From Perkinsus olseni (lineage: Eukaryota; Perkinsozoa; Perkinsida; Perkinsidae): a DNA stretch of 64,000 bases. The notes below the pieces were generated by a model. That model was not told the DNA's origin. It was given only the letters and a program-made list of their open reading frames with translations, and did not search any database. Both the position numbers and the translations under genes were made by a program. Position 1 is the first letter of the stretch; each line of letters begins with the position of its first letter. The DNA is taken from assembly GCA_013115135.1 (NCBI GenBank), contig JABANP010000270.1, positions 1 through 64,000 on the forward strand, written 5' to 3'. Positions 19,586 through 31,023 of this stretch are shown here, in pieces.

Positions 19586-22442
19586 TTACAGTATCTTCTG
19601 TGTCGTCTTGCATACCAGAAGCTGCTCCAGCGTACTTGTCTTCAGGTTCGCCCTTCTCAACCCTATGATGGACTTAGCTTGCGAAAAGACCGACTCACAC
19701 CTGGCCGTTGATAGGGTAAAATATTTGGTTATTCGAGAAGCGAAATAGAGATTAGGGAATTTGTCACGAGCGCCCTCCCAGAATACATCATAATCTACTT
19801 GATGCTGGCCAAGCTTCATGTACTCCTCGCACTCCGCGGTAACCGCTGCAGTCAGGGCGTCAGCATCCATTTGTGGCTGCTGTGGTTCTTCCCAAACAGG
19901 CAAGGCAGTGATATCGATGACATCGTCCCAGATATTCTCCTGAAACTGCGGGTGACTCGACTCTGATGTACTGGAGATGTTGGCCTCTGTGCCTTGCGAG
20001 GACTCGCCATCCCTCGGCGCCCCAACATCTGCGGTAACCTGCTTACGGTACCCCGATAAGAACCCCCAGTTGAAAAGGACCCATTCGATGTTCTCTCTGC
20101 TGAGTCGATCAGGATCTTGGACATTGCCAGGCGCGCTTTCTCTGAATTCCTTAACAATTAGAAGATTCTCGACGCCCTTGACTCTCATGCGCGGGTCAAG
20201 AAGACAGCCGATGAGGCTGTCTGTGGAGAGCCGCCAAATCACCTATCACAAATTAGAAGGATAATACTGTATCACGCAAATTTTCCCACTTTCTGGCGGA
20301 AGGCATCGCGCATCAGTAGCCTCGCCTGTATGATCTCTGGCATGTCTTCCTCGCCTTCTGTATTGAGGAGTCTCCAGCACTTCTCAAGCTGCCTGTAACA
20401 GAAATCCAATAACTGTGACCTACCAACTATAATTTACGCTATGGTATCCATGAATACGAATGGTCGCACCGCTTGCATTCTGTCCGTCGCGATAGCGAAT
20501 GGATGCAACAACTCGTCGATAGCCTCCAGCAGACACTTACGGCTGAGCAGACCCTCGAAGGACCTAGACGAGGAGCTGCCGCGATGATGAAACTGGCTGA
20601 AAGAGACCCACCTTAGCCTGTCGTGCTGTGAAAATACTTTGATGATGCCTTGCCATGACCGCAGCACGGAGCGCAACATCTTGAGGGTCGAGTTCCACCG
20701 GGTTTCATTACGGAGACTGAGCCTGAATTCTCAATAGTGCTGTCAGCCTCGGTGCTCGCAGGAAGTTTTTGCTGAGCAAAGCTCGGACTAAGTCATACAG
20801 TGTGAGTCATACTGGCTCATCCCTGCGGCTCTCAGAATTTTTTCCCGGACCTACCGTGTGCATTTCTCGATATTCGCGATCTCGTTGTTCATCTTGGTGC
20901 GACGCGCTACAGCGACAAGTCTCGTCACGGTCGTCAGGATCCCCGCGATTGATGAGGTTCTCTCGGCTGGTAGCGGCCTCATCATATCGTTCAGACGGAG
21001 TGAAGGGTCCGACAGACTAAGCTCGCCGGTTTCTGCGTTCCCCTCGGCTATGGCACCCTTCTTGGTCGGTGCTACGGCTGGAGCAGTTCGCACGCAAGAC
21101 CGCTTACTCCTGGCTTGTCTCTGAGCTTCATTATTGCCTCCGGTGGCCGCAGCTCCAGTCGAGGGGTACGTTGCAGCTTTTACCGCTAACTGTAGAAGGT
21201 GCGCAAAGCATGGCACACTTGCAGCACCAAAAGAAGCTAGAGCTTTGATATTGGCTTGGCACGAATCGCTCAGGAATAGAACTTCATCTCTGCCTATTCC
21301 ATAGTCGTCGAGAACCTGTTCAAGATCATCTTGACAAGATGCGAACTCGGAAGTCTCGCCGACCATAGAGAGATGTGGCCTTTACCAGCAGAGCCCTTAT
21401 TACCGACTGCAGTGTTTCTGCTATATCCTCTCCTTGCCCAGACTCGAGTTTTCTCAGTGCTAGGAGTACGGGCTCAGCATTGTCATGGTATTGATTCTCC
21501 AGGGCAACGGTCACAGCGAGGACCTCCTCGCCTTTGTGATACGTCTTCCAGGCATCAAATTGCATCTGAAGAACGAGACGTGCCACCGCAATATCACCGT
21601 TATACTCAATGCGAAAAAGCGCTTCTCCAGTTGAGCGAAGAATGTTGAAGCCGAAGGATCCGAATTACCTGGAGAGGGCGATTCTGAGACCTCAACCGTT
21701 CTTTGACATTCTCATGAACAGCATCGTAGCGCTTATTCACCTTATCAGCAACATTCTTCGCACTTGGCAAGGAGCGGGTGGCGTCGAAAGGCCGACCGTT
21801 TCTCGCACCCAAGTCACTGGCGAGCTGGACTAGTCTTTGGAACGGCTCGGACTCAGTCACAGTGAACGGGAGGCACTGGGAAACGACCAGATCCACGCAT
21901 GCCTCATAAAGCTTAGCACGCTGCTCAGCAGCTAGGGGAGCGGGGTCCTTGATGAACTGCAGAACTGACGGGACTCCCTCACTAGAATGGCACGCTTGTT
22001 GATGGCGGGTTAGCGTGCTAGTATTGCCCTGCTTCGTTTTAAACACCGTTCTGCACTTGCTACAGACAGCGTACTCTTTGCAAACTGTATTTGTAGCCCT
22101 TACTCGCACTTTGAGAAACCCATCAGCCGACCAGATTGCCGACCTTGAGCGGCTAGGAATGAACGTGTCGAAGAGAGACTCATTGAGCTTCTTTCCAATC
22201 AGCGGTTCCGATACTCCTGTGCCCTTTGCTTTCTCTTCGCCATCTTCACTGATGATGCTCTCCTCTTGCGCTTCAACGTCTCCATCATCCAGACTGAAGT
22301 CATCTAGTACCCTGCCCACATCAATCGTCTCGCTGCCCCTCTCCTTCACGACGCTCGAGAAAGCGACTCTGCTGCGTTTAGTCGGAGGAGATGAGCGAGA
22401 GAAACTCTGAACGGGTAGCTTTGGCGTGGCCTTGTTCTACTA
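19586..22442 (-). pseudogene. hAT transposase, broken
   Basis: The frame order on the minus strand is: about 22440-21606, 21586-21326, 21366-20851, 20679-20434, 20242-19586. Near the N-terminus a BED-type zinc finger is visible (CSKCRTVFKTKQG, then LTRHQQACH; about 22068-21985). Mid-protein text FRIEYNGDIAVARLVLQMQ and ALASFGAASVPCFAHLLQLA (the hAT CxxH-like region) fits the family. The C-terminus has the dimerisation signature STARCESVFSQAKSIIGLRR (about 19730-19640). Adjacent frames overlap or need one- or two-base shifts, so either short introns or frameshifts separate them; the missing 5' end argues it is dead. It would cut and paste hAT DNA in the nucleus. Confidence 0.8.
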
Positions 22443-22444
22443 GG

Positions 22445-22778
22445 CATACTAGTCAACACAATATCCAGACCTTATACCAATAACCAATGATCCTTATCAA
22501 TAACCGAGTGATATACACAGTGTAAACCCAATCGTATCCGCAGAACAAATAGATACCTCAGAGGAGTACACAGATAACAACCCAGATATAACTTCTACTT
22601 AATACTCAGTCTTATACAGACTCACACAGCGTCTAGCTACGCGGCTAACACATATAGAGACAGAAAGGATACTCAGAGACAATCACACAGAGCAATATCA
22701 ACACAGATCAGTACTCAGGAGCGCCACAGAATGACGCGCACGCCAGTTAATTGTCAAAGTGCGCAGAGTGTCCCAACA
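22445..22778 (-). repeat. 3' LTR, proximal fragment
   Basis: 334 bp matching 31411-31744; one difference seen (GAGTGATATAC here, GAGTGAGATAC there). With the 91-bp fragment it rebuilds the full 423-bp LTR with a 2-bp overlap. Confidence 0.93.
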
Positions 22779-22796
22779 AAACTCCCCCGGGATAGG
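22779..22796 (-). promoter_or_regulatory. Candidate polypurine tract
   Basis: On the minus strand, CCCGGGGGAGTTT directly precedes the LTR start TGTTGGGA. Position fits plus-strand priming; the tract is short. Confidence 0.5.
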
Positions 22797-22956
22797 GGTT
22801 ACAATCCCTATATGGAAGCAAAACACGCAGTAGCCGACGCATAAAAATACAATGCAAAATAAATACTCAGGAAGCACTTCAGGACTCACACCTTAATGAG
22901 TAAGGGCTCATGATTACTCAGTGCAGTCAACAGTAACTTCACATAGGAAAACTCAC

Positions 22957-25900
22957 TTACTGAGGAGTACGACTACGACTCCTCTCAATCCTCTCCATCG
23001 ATCTCTCCAACTCACTAATCTCTTCTTGTAACTGACGCAGCCTACTTCTTGCATCTTCGGGGCTCAACCCAGGTCTCGCCTCAATGGACTCAGCCGCACT
23101 CACTCTCCTTGTACTAGAGGAGCTTGACGACACCCTGGGATTAGTCAACGAGGCCAGTGGTTGACTCAGATTCAAAAACTCAGGGACTCTGGCAGAGGAC
23201 ACAGTACCCGACCCAGCCACCGACTCCGAAGCAGACTCGTAGTCATCATCGTCAGTCGTACCCAGGTACTCAGCTGACACAGTAGGGTTCTCAGAATCTT
23301 CTGAGAAATCCCTATGATAGATCGTACTCAAATTCACACTCTCCCGAGACGGAATATCAGGGGGCGAAATAGTAATAGAACGCAGATCTTGCTCCAATCT
23401 ATAACCCAGCCTGGTAGCCACATCACGAAGAGACCGTTCAACCTCAGGACGCAGGTGCGTAAACGCCGTTTGAGTAAGGCAGAACCGAGCGTTGTACAGA
23501 CTTCTCCAGTAATTCACCCACTGAGAATTCTGGACACACTTGTTGTTAGATAACGCAGCTGGACGACCTTCACAATATACCGAGGAAGTAAATCTAGACC
23601 CAGTATAACTCTGCATCTCACCCTGGAAGTAGTAGAAATGTTGATACTGCTTAGCACTCCGATAACCCCCAGAAGGATGCTCAGATATCTTCAGTCGAGA
23701 GGAAGGCGCCTTATTGCAGAGAATACAAGCCAAGTACCCAGTGTGAGGATGCAACTGACCCTCCGCTAGTACCCAGTTATCATTATTCCAGGACTGCTTC
23801 CAGTACTCAGTATCCAAGTCAGAGTACTTCAAGTCCATACCCAGCCTCATTCCCTCGGCTGTAGCCTGCCATATGGCATACAGGACCCTAGCAAACCACA
23901 ACGCCCAGTTAATAGCTTGCTTATGCTCAGTACTACCCAGATGGGATACCCTGTCTGCCCTCGGCACCTTGGCTGAAGCCAGCTGTCTGCCCTCTTTGTC
24001 GACCCAGATCGTTGGGGAACACACCCAGCACTGACCCAGGCATAACCCAGAGGTAGCACGCAGAACCTTCTCCATAGACTGACGCAGGGGGGACCCAGTG
24101 ATCATAGCAGTAAGCATCACAGTCGCACTCAACGCTGGATCCAATATAGGCGTTTTAACATAAATATCTTTAAGGCACCCAGCACTACTACGCTCACCGT
24201 TAAGACCCACTCTACGCAGCTGTAAGACGGCCATAGGCAGATACTCTTCTCCTTCTTTCCTGCACTCAGCGTTCAACTCAGCACCATTAGCCTGGTTCTC
24301 ATTGTTGGCCGTAAACTTACCGTTGTCAAAGATAGTCATCAGACTCTCCACTCCAGTACCCTGCGCATTCTCGGCTCGGACACTGTAGTGCACCAATATG
24401 GAGACCCAGGAGCCCTCTATCGAGGACATACACAACTTCTCAAACGCTTGACGAATCTGGCCGTTACTCAGGTCACCCGAAGGCATTGGATGCAGAATCT
24501 CAAACCCTGAATCAGTGACATTTCGTTGATCCAAAGGACCCAGCGAATACTCAGAGACTTCAAAGGAATTAATTCCAAAATTACACCCAGAGCTGAGGAC
24601 ACCATTGAGGAACACAGTCGTACGCTCATCACAGTCTACTTCACAGTACTGAGCGAACTCTGAGACACCAAAGTTAGGGTAATGAACGACCGTGTCTAGC
24701 TCGGCGTCACACTTTCTTGCACTCTTGGTATCTTGCCATTCCTCAACTCGTTGTGCAGACCGTCTAGTAAGCACACCATCGGGCCGAATATTCAGCTCAA
24801 CCCAATCACTGTTCTTCTCTTTTGGAGAAAAACACCGAGAACGCAGTAGAGGAACACAATCAACACCAATGTCCTCCCCCGGGGTAGGCAATTGCCTACT
24901 ACTCAGAGGAAAACTCTCTAAGGAACCCTCCTTAGAGTTCCAATACAAAGGCCGAACTTCATAAGTGTGTTTAAACAACTGTTTCAAACGCAGCATATGA
25001 ATCAGCAGATCTTGTCCTGAACCTTCAAGCACCCAGCCTGCCTCTGTGTCCCCAAAGAGAACCACAGAACCTACAGGCAACACAGAACGCTTGTGAGACT
25101 GAGTAGAGTCAGCGGCGCGCACCAATTTCAGCACGTTCGAAGTCGAGTCTACAACGTCTCTACCATTCATATCTACCGTAACTTTCACACCCTGGATGGT
25201 CTTCACCGGATAGGGTCCCTTCCAGCCTACGTCAAGCTTATGCTTGCGAGGTTTTGAAAGAAACACCATATCACCAACTGCTAAAGACGGAGCAACAGAC
25301 TTGGAAGCACGAGATTGCTGTTCTACTCTCGAACGCTCTCTCAAATTCTCCCAGACATGTTGGAACTCTTTACGCAGTTCTCTACGCTGAAGCTTACGCT
25401 GCTTAGAGGCTACTTCTACTGAAGGTGGCTTAGGCAACTCAGCAACAGGAGAAGTCGTACACAAATCGTCACATAACCTTTCCAGAGTGGACACTGTAGG
25501 ATACCGTGGGGGACGAGCCATCATCAACTCAAAGGGAGGCATACCAGACTCAGGGCTCGAATCATCTTTTAGCTTTCGAGAGTTCAGAGCCCAAAGAACA
25601 TCCGGTAATAAATCGTACCAACTCGACGAAGAACCCTGATGTGAACGTTCTAGTTCCAACAGACAACTCCGCAGTGCACGATGCAATACTTGATGAGGAC
25701 GCTCATACCCACCACCTAAGTGAGGACTATATCTAGGAATTAGTTTATGTCTAATACCCAGCTTGTCACAGCACTCAGAAAACACTTTACTCACAAATTG
25801 CTTTCCGTTATCAGTCACTAAGATATACGGAGCACCCAACAATTTGCACACATCCTTGAACGCAGAAGTAACACTCTGAGCAGACATATCTCTCAGAGGT

Positions 25901-28900
25901 CTTGCGCTCATAAAACGACTATATAAACAAGTCACAGTCAGTAAATACTTGTAACCAGAAGAACTCTCAGGATAAGGTCCAGTTATATCAGCACCTATCA
26001 GATACCAAGGGCTAGGAACCACTTTGCGTAACCCAGGTTCTAACACAGTGTTAGCCTTTCCTTTTACCAACCGACATATGTCACAACCTTTCACATAAAC
26101 ACGCACTTGCTTACCCATGCTCTTCCACCAGTAGTGGTTGAGTAGGGCTTGCAGTGTAGCAAGCACACCAGGGTGCGCTCGCGCTTTATGATAGCGCTCG
26201 ATCAGCGCGCTAGTCAACGGATCACCCTTTGGCAACACTAATTGTTTATAGAGTTTACCCTGAGTATCCTGTCTGACTACTCTATACAGTAACCCAGAAT
26301 TTTCATCCAGAGAATACTGACCATTCCACAACCGTTTCGTGCGAATGTCAACATCAGAGGACTGATCATTCTGTAACTGCGAGACTATCCTAGACAACCG
26401 AGAATCAGAGGTCTGTGCTAGTTTCACTCTACTAACCCAGGCATGCTCATCAGTTACTAAGCTAGAATCACCACAACCACAGGCTTTAACTCTCCACGCA
26501 CGTAACCTCGTTAACAACCTCTTGTGCTTATTCAGGAGCTCGTCAACCGTTGTATTTATAGTTACCGTGGAGGTTACCCTGTGCACCTTGACAACCTTCG
26601 GAACAGCTGCTGCTTGGGACTCAGCCTCCTTAGCTTTGTCACTCGCAGCAATATACTCATCATGAGTAAAATCGACCGAAGGACCCCACGGAGCATCTCG
26701 AGTGAAATCACCAGCTAACCACCACCGTGCCGTACTTGTCATCTGTGAAGTACCAACAGCATTAGGGTAGTAGCCACGAGATATAGCATCCGCAGTGTTC
26801 CACGCAGTATCTATATGACGCAGAACCACATCAGTATTCAATAAGAACCCACGCAACGATTCGACTGTTTTTCGCTCCCAGGCCTTCATGTCCTTGGACT
26901 GAAGGTCCTTATGGAGACGATAGCAGTTGATCTGTGAGTCAGATAACAACAATGCTCTACACTCAGACTTCTCCTTAGGGTCAACGCTGTTCCAGACTTC
27001 TTGTATACACTCACGACCGTGGACCAAAGCAAGCATCTCCTTTCTCACAATACTCCACTTGGCGAACTTTTCTTTATCAAAGAGACCACCTCTAGCAACC
27101 ACACGTATACCCTCTGGTGAACGCACATCAACACCCCAAGCATACTGACTTGCATCCACATACACTAACAAGTTCTTACAGTCCACCAGCCGAGGAACCT
27201 TAGTAGTCTCCGCAGCCTTCTCGACCTCTTTCATCCAGTCAGCAGCCTCAGTACACAGGTCCTTAGGCAGGATAGTATCCCAGTCATAGACAGCAATCTT
27301 ACGCATAATCAGTCGACCTTTCATACTCAACTCTAATAAAAACCCCAAAGGGTCATAGAGAGAGTTCAGCATAGCCAGCACTGATCTTCTCGTAGTGGGT
27401 GGAACTGACGGAGCTTGAAACCCAACCTTCAGAACATCTTCTTCTGCACCCAGCCAGGCAACACCAAGCACCTTCGCTGCTTCCTTCTGATTATACCACA
27501 CAGTCTTCTGCACAGCCACAGGAAAACCGTCTTCTTCAAAACGCTGAACCAAGGCGTGTTGCTGCGTGATAATATCTTTACCATCACCCACCAATAACAT
27601 CAAGTCATCCATGTACGGAAGGACCTCAGAGTCAAACTCACTCTGTCTTGACAATCTATAGAGAACCTCACGCACATTCGCTGTCAACCAGGACGGACTC
27701 ATTGCCAAACCAAAGGGTAATACATTAAATAAATAACTCTGGCCGCGCCAATAAATACCCAGATATGGTTGGTCACAGTCTCTCATCTGAATACGCAGAA
27801 ACGCTTTACTCAGATCCATAGTCGCCCACTTCTTAACCTGACGCCATCTCAGAATAATATCCGAGATGCGTAACATATCGCACTCAGTAGTCTTTAGATA
27901 AGGATCCAAAGACTGACCATTAATCACAGGACGGACTGGAGTAGTCGGGTGCCCAATACGCACAACCGGATGGTGAAATAAATAATGCTTAACCTCACTA
28001 TCAGGTACTCTCCGAATAAACCCAGACTTCACCCAGCCTTCAAACTGTTCATCATACTTCTCTAATAAGTCAGCTCCACCACGCTTACGCAGAGAAAACT
28101 CCAGTCTTTCTGCACGCTTCACTGCAGCGTGATAGGACCTCGGAGGCCTATCCTTAGACTTCCAGTCTAACGCAGCCATACGACCCTGATAGAGCTTAGT
28201 CTCGTAAACCTTGGAACCCTTCTTAACCGTATTGACAATGTCACCCTCTGTAGACAGTATCTTATCAGGCAGAAGATGAGCATGTTGACAACACACCGAT
28301 AAATCTTCGTCCAACCCAACCATCTTCTCAGCTTGCTCGTCATCCACCACACAGTGTTGCTCATCATTACACAGCACCGACCGAGTGACAGCAAACCCGA
28401 GAATCTTGAATTGGTTTCTCCCAATGATGATACCAGGCTTACCAATACCACCCATTAGGATAAATGTGAGCAGCTTCCAAACAATATTACCCTGCTTGGA
28501 GACCTGCTTCACAAAGCATTTCCATGCTTTACTCATATAACGCACCGTACCATCAGCAAGCTTAACCCTCACCTTGGACGGAGTGTTCACTATATTACCA
28601 GCACCATGGGATACCAGTGACTCAGCAAAGTCTTCACGAATGAACCCAACCGACGCACCAGTATCCAATAACCCTTTAACCTTGACCAATTCATGAGGTG
28701 AATAAACCTCAAAGGACGCAGTAAGAAACCCATCTTCAAGTTCCATATTAGCTATAGTCTGGGCTTCACAAGAGATAGTCGACAGCTTCTGCTCAGTTGG
28801 CGACTCTGTCGGCGATTCAGTCTGCGACCCACCATTACCTCCCCCCGCTACAGAGGCAACAGTCTCTGTAGTTGGAGCAGAGGTCTCATAAACCATCTTA

Positions 28901-30990
28901 GTAGTGTACTCACCTACCGGTTGCTTGGGCTTTGGAGGCTCAGATCCAGCAGGTTTCCCACCATCTTTTCCAGTAGAATTCTTCATAGATAACACTTGAG
29001 ACCACGGTCTGCGACATAGCCAAGATACATGACCAGTCTGACCACACCTTTTGCATCTCAGAGAACTTCTAGGCACAACACAAAACGCAGCACGATGACC
29101 CTCCTTCCCACAGTTAAAGCACCTTCTAGACCTCATAACATAGTCCGCAGTACAAAACGGAGAAGTATGACCACTCTTGCCGCATCTCATACAATTGTTC
29201 TTGGACTCAGCAGACACAGTGTTACTCTGCTGATAACCACCTGACCTTGTCTGGTTACCCTTGTCACTCTTGTCACCATCAGGAGTAGTAGGAGTAACCG
29301 TCTTCTGATTATTATCAGTCTCGACCCAGTTAACATCCGCGTTAGAATACCCAGTGGTCTTGTCAGATTTCCAAATAGCATTGTAATTTCTGACAAAGGT
29401 CTCATACTGTTTCCGATCCAGAGGATTAGAAAAGTACTCAGTAACCCTAGTAACCAGTGAGTCGTAGTTAAGATCACGATCAAAATGTTCACGCAAAAAC
29501 TGAACATCAGCCTCCGGTAACGCAGATCTCATACGGGTCATCTTCGTAGCATCTACCATTACAGTTGAAGTCTCAATCTCGACACTGAAGAAAGTACTCT
29601 GCAACCGATATAAAAACTCAGGCAGGGACTCCTTAACCGACTTCTTAAGAGACTCCATCTTATCACTCTCAGCTTCTGGAGCATACTCAGACCGAAATTG
29701 TTCATCGAACAAATTCCACAGAGTATAAAGCAGTTCAACTTGATCACCATCCAGGAAATTATCAGCACCCAGACGACTCATCATCTTGTCATTGAGCTGC
29801 TCATCCAGACACTCTAACATATACAGTACATGGACGCGAGCAATATTAAGAGACGCTTTATTCAAGTGCTCAATAATCTCACGCTCCACAGTAGCCCAGG
29901 TACGCTCATCAGCAGCACCCTTATAAGGGCCACCCTTTAACTTCTTCACTTGAGAAACCAGCTTAGCAGAGGCCTGGTCAACACGGTCTTTAACAAAATC
30001 AAGTTGACCCAGCGTAAGATCTTCATCACCACCACTAACTGGTAAATCAGAGGGCCTTTCACGCTGCCATGACGGAGGTAACGACCAGAACGAAGCCAGA
30101 TACCCTCTCGTAGGAATACGATAACCCAAATTGTGCCTGGCCTGAGACTTCACAGGATTCTCTTGAGCAACATTACCAAGCCTAGAACCCAGGGAAACCA
30201 CAGTAGGCGCCTTCTTCGAACCAACAGTCACAGGAGGCGAACCAAACCTAGGACCCTCATACGGCGGAGTTCTACCGTAAGGATCGCCTTGTAACCTAGG
30301 GTCAGCTTTATAGGCTGGCCCAGAATTTCTCACAGAACTCAACCTCGGAACTTGCCAATCGTCAAACCCAGGACGTCTCTGAGTGGGAACCGTATAGTTG
30401 GTCTTACCCACCGCTGAAGCTTTGACTCGTTGAGCACGTTCCGTAACAAACCTATCAGCAGCCATACCACCAGCAAAGGATACAGTATCATTTGCAGAGC
30501 TTTTACGAGGGGTACCCACTGAAGGAGTGTGTGCTGGTAGCCTAGACTCCATTGTAGACTCACCAGGAACACCATTACGCATATTGTCAATTCCAGATGA
30601 CAGAGAGTCCAACCGAGAAAATATAGTAGCATTAATATCGTCTTGGTCAGATCTATGAGTCTGTAATAACTTTAACGACTCTAACATAGCACCCTGATTA
30701 CCCACCAATTGCGCCAACATATCGTTGATATTAGTAGATTCAGGACCCAGTGGAGCCGACTGACGAACATTCTTTGAAAGCAAAGAACTTGTACCAGAAG
30801 GAATTTTACCCAGAGACGGATCAACTGATTTAGACTCAGGTTTTGGGACAGTATCACGCTGGAGCCCTTTGCCCTTATCCTGCACAGATTCACCACCCTG
30901 AATAATACCTTCCTCCTCACTTTCTTCCGATTCCTTGCTAGGAACTTCCTCTTGCAAAGTCGTTTCAGCAGGAGTAGAATCATTGGACAC
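22957..30990 (-). CDS. BEL/Pao Gag-Pol polyprotein with long C-terminal extension
   Basis: One uninterrupted 2677-codon frame. Domain landmarks, residues approximate: three CCHC knuckles at 597-660 (CMRCGKSGHTSPFC, CFNCGKEGHRAAFC, CKRCGQTGHVSWLC); aspartic protease LLDTGASVG near 774; reverse transcriptase PFGLAMSP and YMDDLMLLVG near 1124; Pao-type SLYDPLGFL after it; RNase H YVDASQYAWGVDVR near 1274; integrase zinc site YHKARAHPG...CDIC at 1597-1640, then core acidic residues in GADITGPY, LVTDNGKQF and GYERPHQ near 1663-1760. Beyond the integrase about 650 further residues follow with no recognised fold, including LACILCNK and a C-terminal coiled coil RQLQEEISELERSMERIERS. The product would reverse-transcribe and integrate the element. 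The frame begins on GTG; an in-frame UGA at 31024-31026 separates it from a further upstream open stretch. Confidence 0.92.
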   Translation of the reverse strand: MSNDSTPAETTLQEEVPSKESEESEEEGIIQGGESVQDKGKGLQRDTVPKPESKSVDPSLGKIPSGTSSLLSKNVRQSAPLGPESTNINDMLAQLVGNQGAMLESLKLLQTHRSDQDDINATIFSRLDSLSSGIDNMRNGVPGESTMESRLPAHTPSVGTPRKSSANDTVSFAGGMAADRFVTERAQRVKASAVGKTNYTVPTQRRPGFDDWQVPRLSSVRNSGPAYKADPRLQGDPYGRTPPYEGPRFGSPPVTVGSKKAPTVVSLGSRLGNVAQENPVKSQARHNLGYRIPTRGYLASFWSLPPSWQRERPSDLPVSGGDEDLTLGQLDFVKDRVDQASAKLVSQVKKLKGGPYKGAADERTWATVEREIIEHLNKASLNIARVHVLYMLECLDEQLNDKMMSRLGADNFLDGDQVELLYTLWNLFDEQFRSEYAPEAESDKMESLKKSVKESLPEFLYRLQSTFFSVEIETSTVMVDATKMTRMRSALPEADVQFLREHFDRDLNYDSLVTRVTEYFSNPLDRKQYETFVRNYNAIWKSDKTTGYSNADVNWVETDNNQKTVTPTTPDGDKSDKGNQTRSGGYQQSNTVSAESKNNCMRCGKSGHTSPFCTADYVMRSRRCFNCGKEGHRAAFCVVPRSSLRCKRCGQTGHVSWLCRRPWSQVLSMKNSTGKDGGKPAGSEPPKPKQPVGEYTTKMVYETSAPTTETVASVAGGGNGGSQTESPTESPTEQKLSTISCEAQTIANMELEDGFLTASFEVYSPHELVKVKGLLDTGASVGFIREDFAESLVSHGAGNIVNTPSKVRVKLADGTVRYMSKAWKCFVKQVSKQGNIVWKLLTFILMGGIGKPGIIIGRNQFKILGFAVTRSVLCNDEQHCVVDDEQAEKMVGLDEDLSVCCQHAHLLPDKILSTEGDIVNTVKKGSKVYETKLYQGRMAALDWKSKDRPPRSYHAAVKRAERLEFSLRKRGGADLLEKYDEQFEGWVKSGFIRRVPDSEVKHYLFHHPVVRIGHPTTPVRPVINGQSLDPYLKTTECDMLRISDIILRWRQVKKWATMDLSKAFLRIQMRDCDQPYLGIYWRGQSYLFNVLPFGLAMSPSWLTANVREVLYRLSRQSEFDSEVLPYMDDLMLLVGDGKDIITQQHALVQRFEEDGFPVAVQKTVWYNQKEAAKVLGVAWLGAEEDVLKVGFQAPSVPPTTRRSVLAMLNSLYDPLGFLLELSMKGRLIMRKIAVYDWDTILPKDLCTEAADWMKEVEKAAETTKVPRLVDCKNLLVYVDASQYAWGVDVRSPEGIRVVARGGLFDKEKFAKWSIVRKEMLALVHGRECIQEVWNSVDPKEKSECRALLLSDSQINCYRLHKDLQSKDMKAWERKTVESLRGFLLNTDVVLRHIDTAWNTADAISRGYYPNAVGTSQMTSTARWWLAGDFTRDAPWGPSVDFTHDEYIAASDKAKEAESQAAAVPKVVKVHRVTSTVTINTTVDELLNKHKRLLTRLRAWRVKACGCGDSSLVTDEHAWVSRVKLAQTSDSRLSRIVSQLQNDQSSDVDIRTKRLWNGQYSLDENSGLLYRVVRQDTQGKLYKQLVLPKGDPLTSALIERYHKARAHPGVLATLQALLNHYWWKSMGKQVRVYVKGCDICRLVKGKANTVLEPGLRKVVPSPWYLIGADITGPYPESSSGYKYLLTVTCLYSRFMSARPLRDMSAQSVTSAFKDVCKLLGAPYILVTDNGKQFVSKVFSECCDKLGIRHKLIPRYSPHLGGGYERPHQVLHRALRSCLLELERSHQGSSSSWYDLLPDVLWALNSRKLKDDSSPESGMPPFELMMARPPRYPTVSTLERLCDDLCTTSPVAELPKPPSVEVASKQRKLQRRELRKEFQHVWENLRERSRVEQQSRASKSVAPSLAVGDMVFLSKPRKHKLDVGWKGPYPVKTIQGVKVTVDMNGRDVVDSTSNVLKLVRAADSTQSHKRSVLPVGSVVLFGDTEAGWVLEGSGQDLLIHMLRLKQLFKHTYEVRPLYWNSKEGSLESFPLSSRQLPTPGEDIGVDCVPLLRSRCFSPKEKNSDWVELNIRPDGVLTRRSAQRVEEWQDTKSARKCDAELDTVVHYPNFGVSEFAQYCEVDCDERTTVFLNGVLSSGCNFGINSFEVSEYSLGPLDQRNVTDSGFEILHPMPSGDLSNGQIRQAFEKLCMSSIEGSWVSILVHYSVRAENAQGTGVESLMTIFDNGKFTANNENQANGAELNAECRKEGEEYLPMAVLQLRRVGLNGERSSAGCLKDIYVKTPILDPALSATVMLTAMITGSPLRQSMEKVLRATSGLCLGQCWVCSPTIWVDKEGRQLASAKVPRADRVSHLGSTEHKQAINWALWFARVLYAIWQATAEGMRLGMDLKYSDLDTEYWKQSWNNDNWVLAEGQLHPHTGYLACILCNKAPSSRLKISEHPSGGYRSAKQYQHFYYFQGEMQSYTGSRFTSSVYCEGRPAALSNNKCVQNSQWVNYWRSLYNARFCLTQTAFTHLRPEVERSLRDVATRLGYRLEQDLRSITISPPDIPSRESVNLSTIYHRDFSEDSENPTVSAEYLGTTDDDDYESASESVAGSGTVSSARVPEFLNLSQPLASLTNPRVSSSSSSTRRVSAAESIEARPGLSPEDARSRLRQLQEEISELERSMERIERSRSRTPQ

Positions 30991-31023
30991 AGAAGGAAAT
31001 AACTCATCGGGTGGAGATGAGAC

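Larger units (their letters stand above)
18966..22444 (-). mobile_element. hAT element, 5'-truncated, inside the 3' LTR
   Basis: The left end starts CAGAGATCGGC followed by GGGCCCGAAGCCC-rich subterminal sequence, typical of one hAT terminus. The right end should show a matching CTCTG terminus but breaks off in what looks like coding sequence. LTR halves on both sides share only CA, not the 8-bp duplication expected of hAT transposition. Deletion of the 5' end during or after insertion is the simplest reading. Confidence 0.75.

Noticed and set aside
18966..22444. Ordinary hAT transposition with 8-bp duplication
   Set aside because: The LTR halves overlap by only two bases and the right terminus is missing.
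22957..30990. Ty3/gypsy or Copia assignment of the retroelement
   Set aside because: The SLYDPLGFL region after the reverse transcriptase, the three CCHC knuckles and the YMDD-to-integrase order fit BEL/Pao better.
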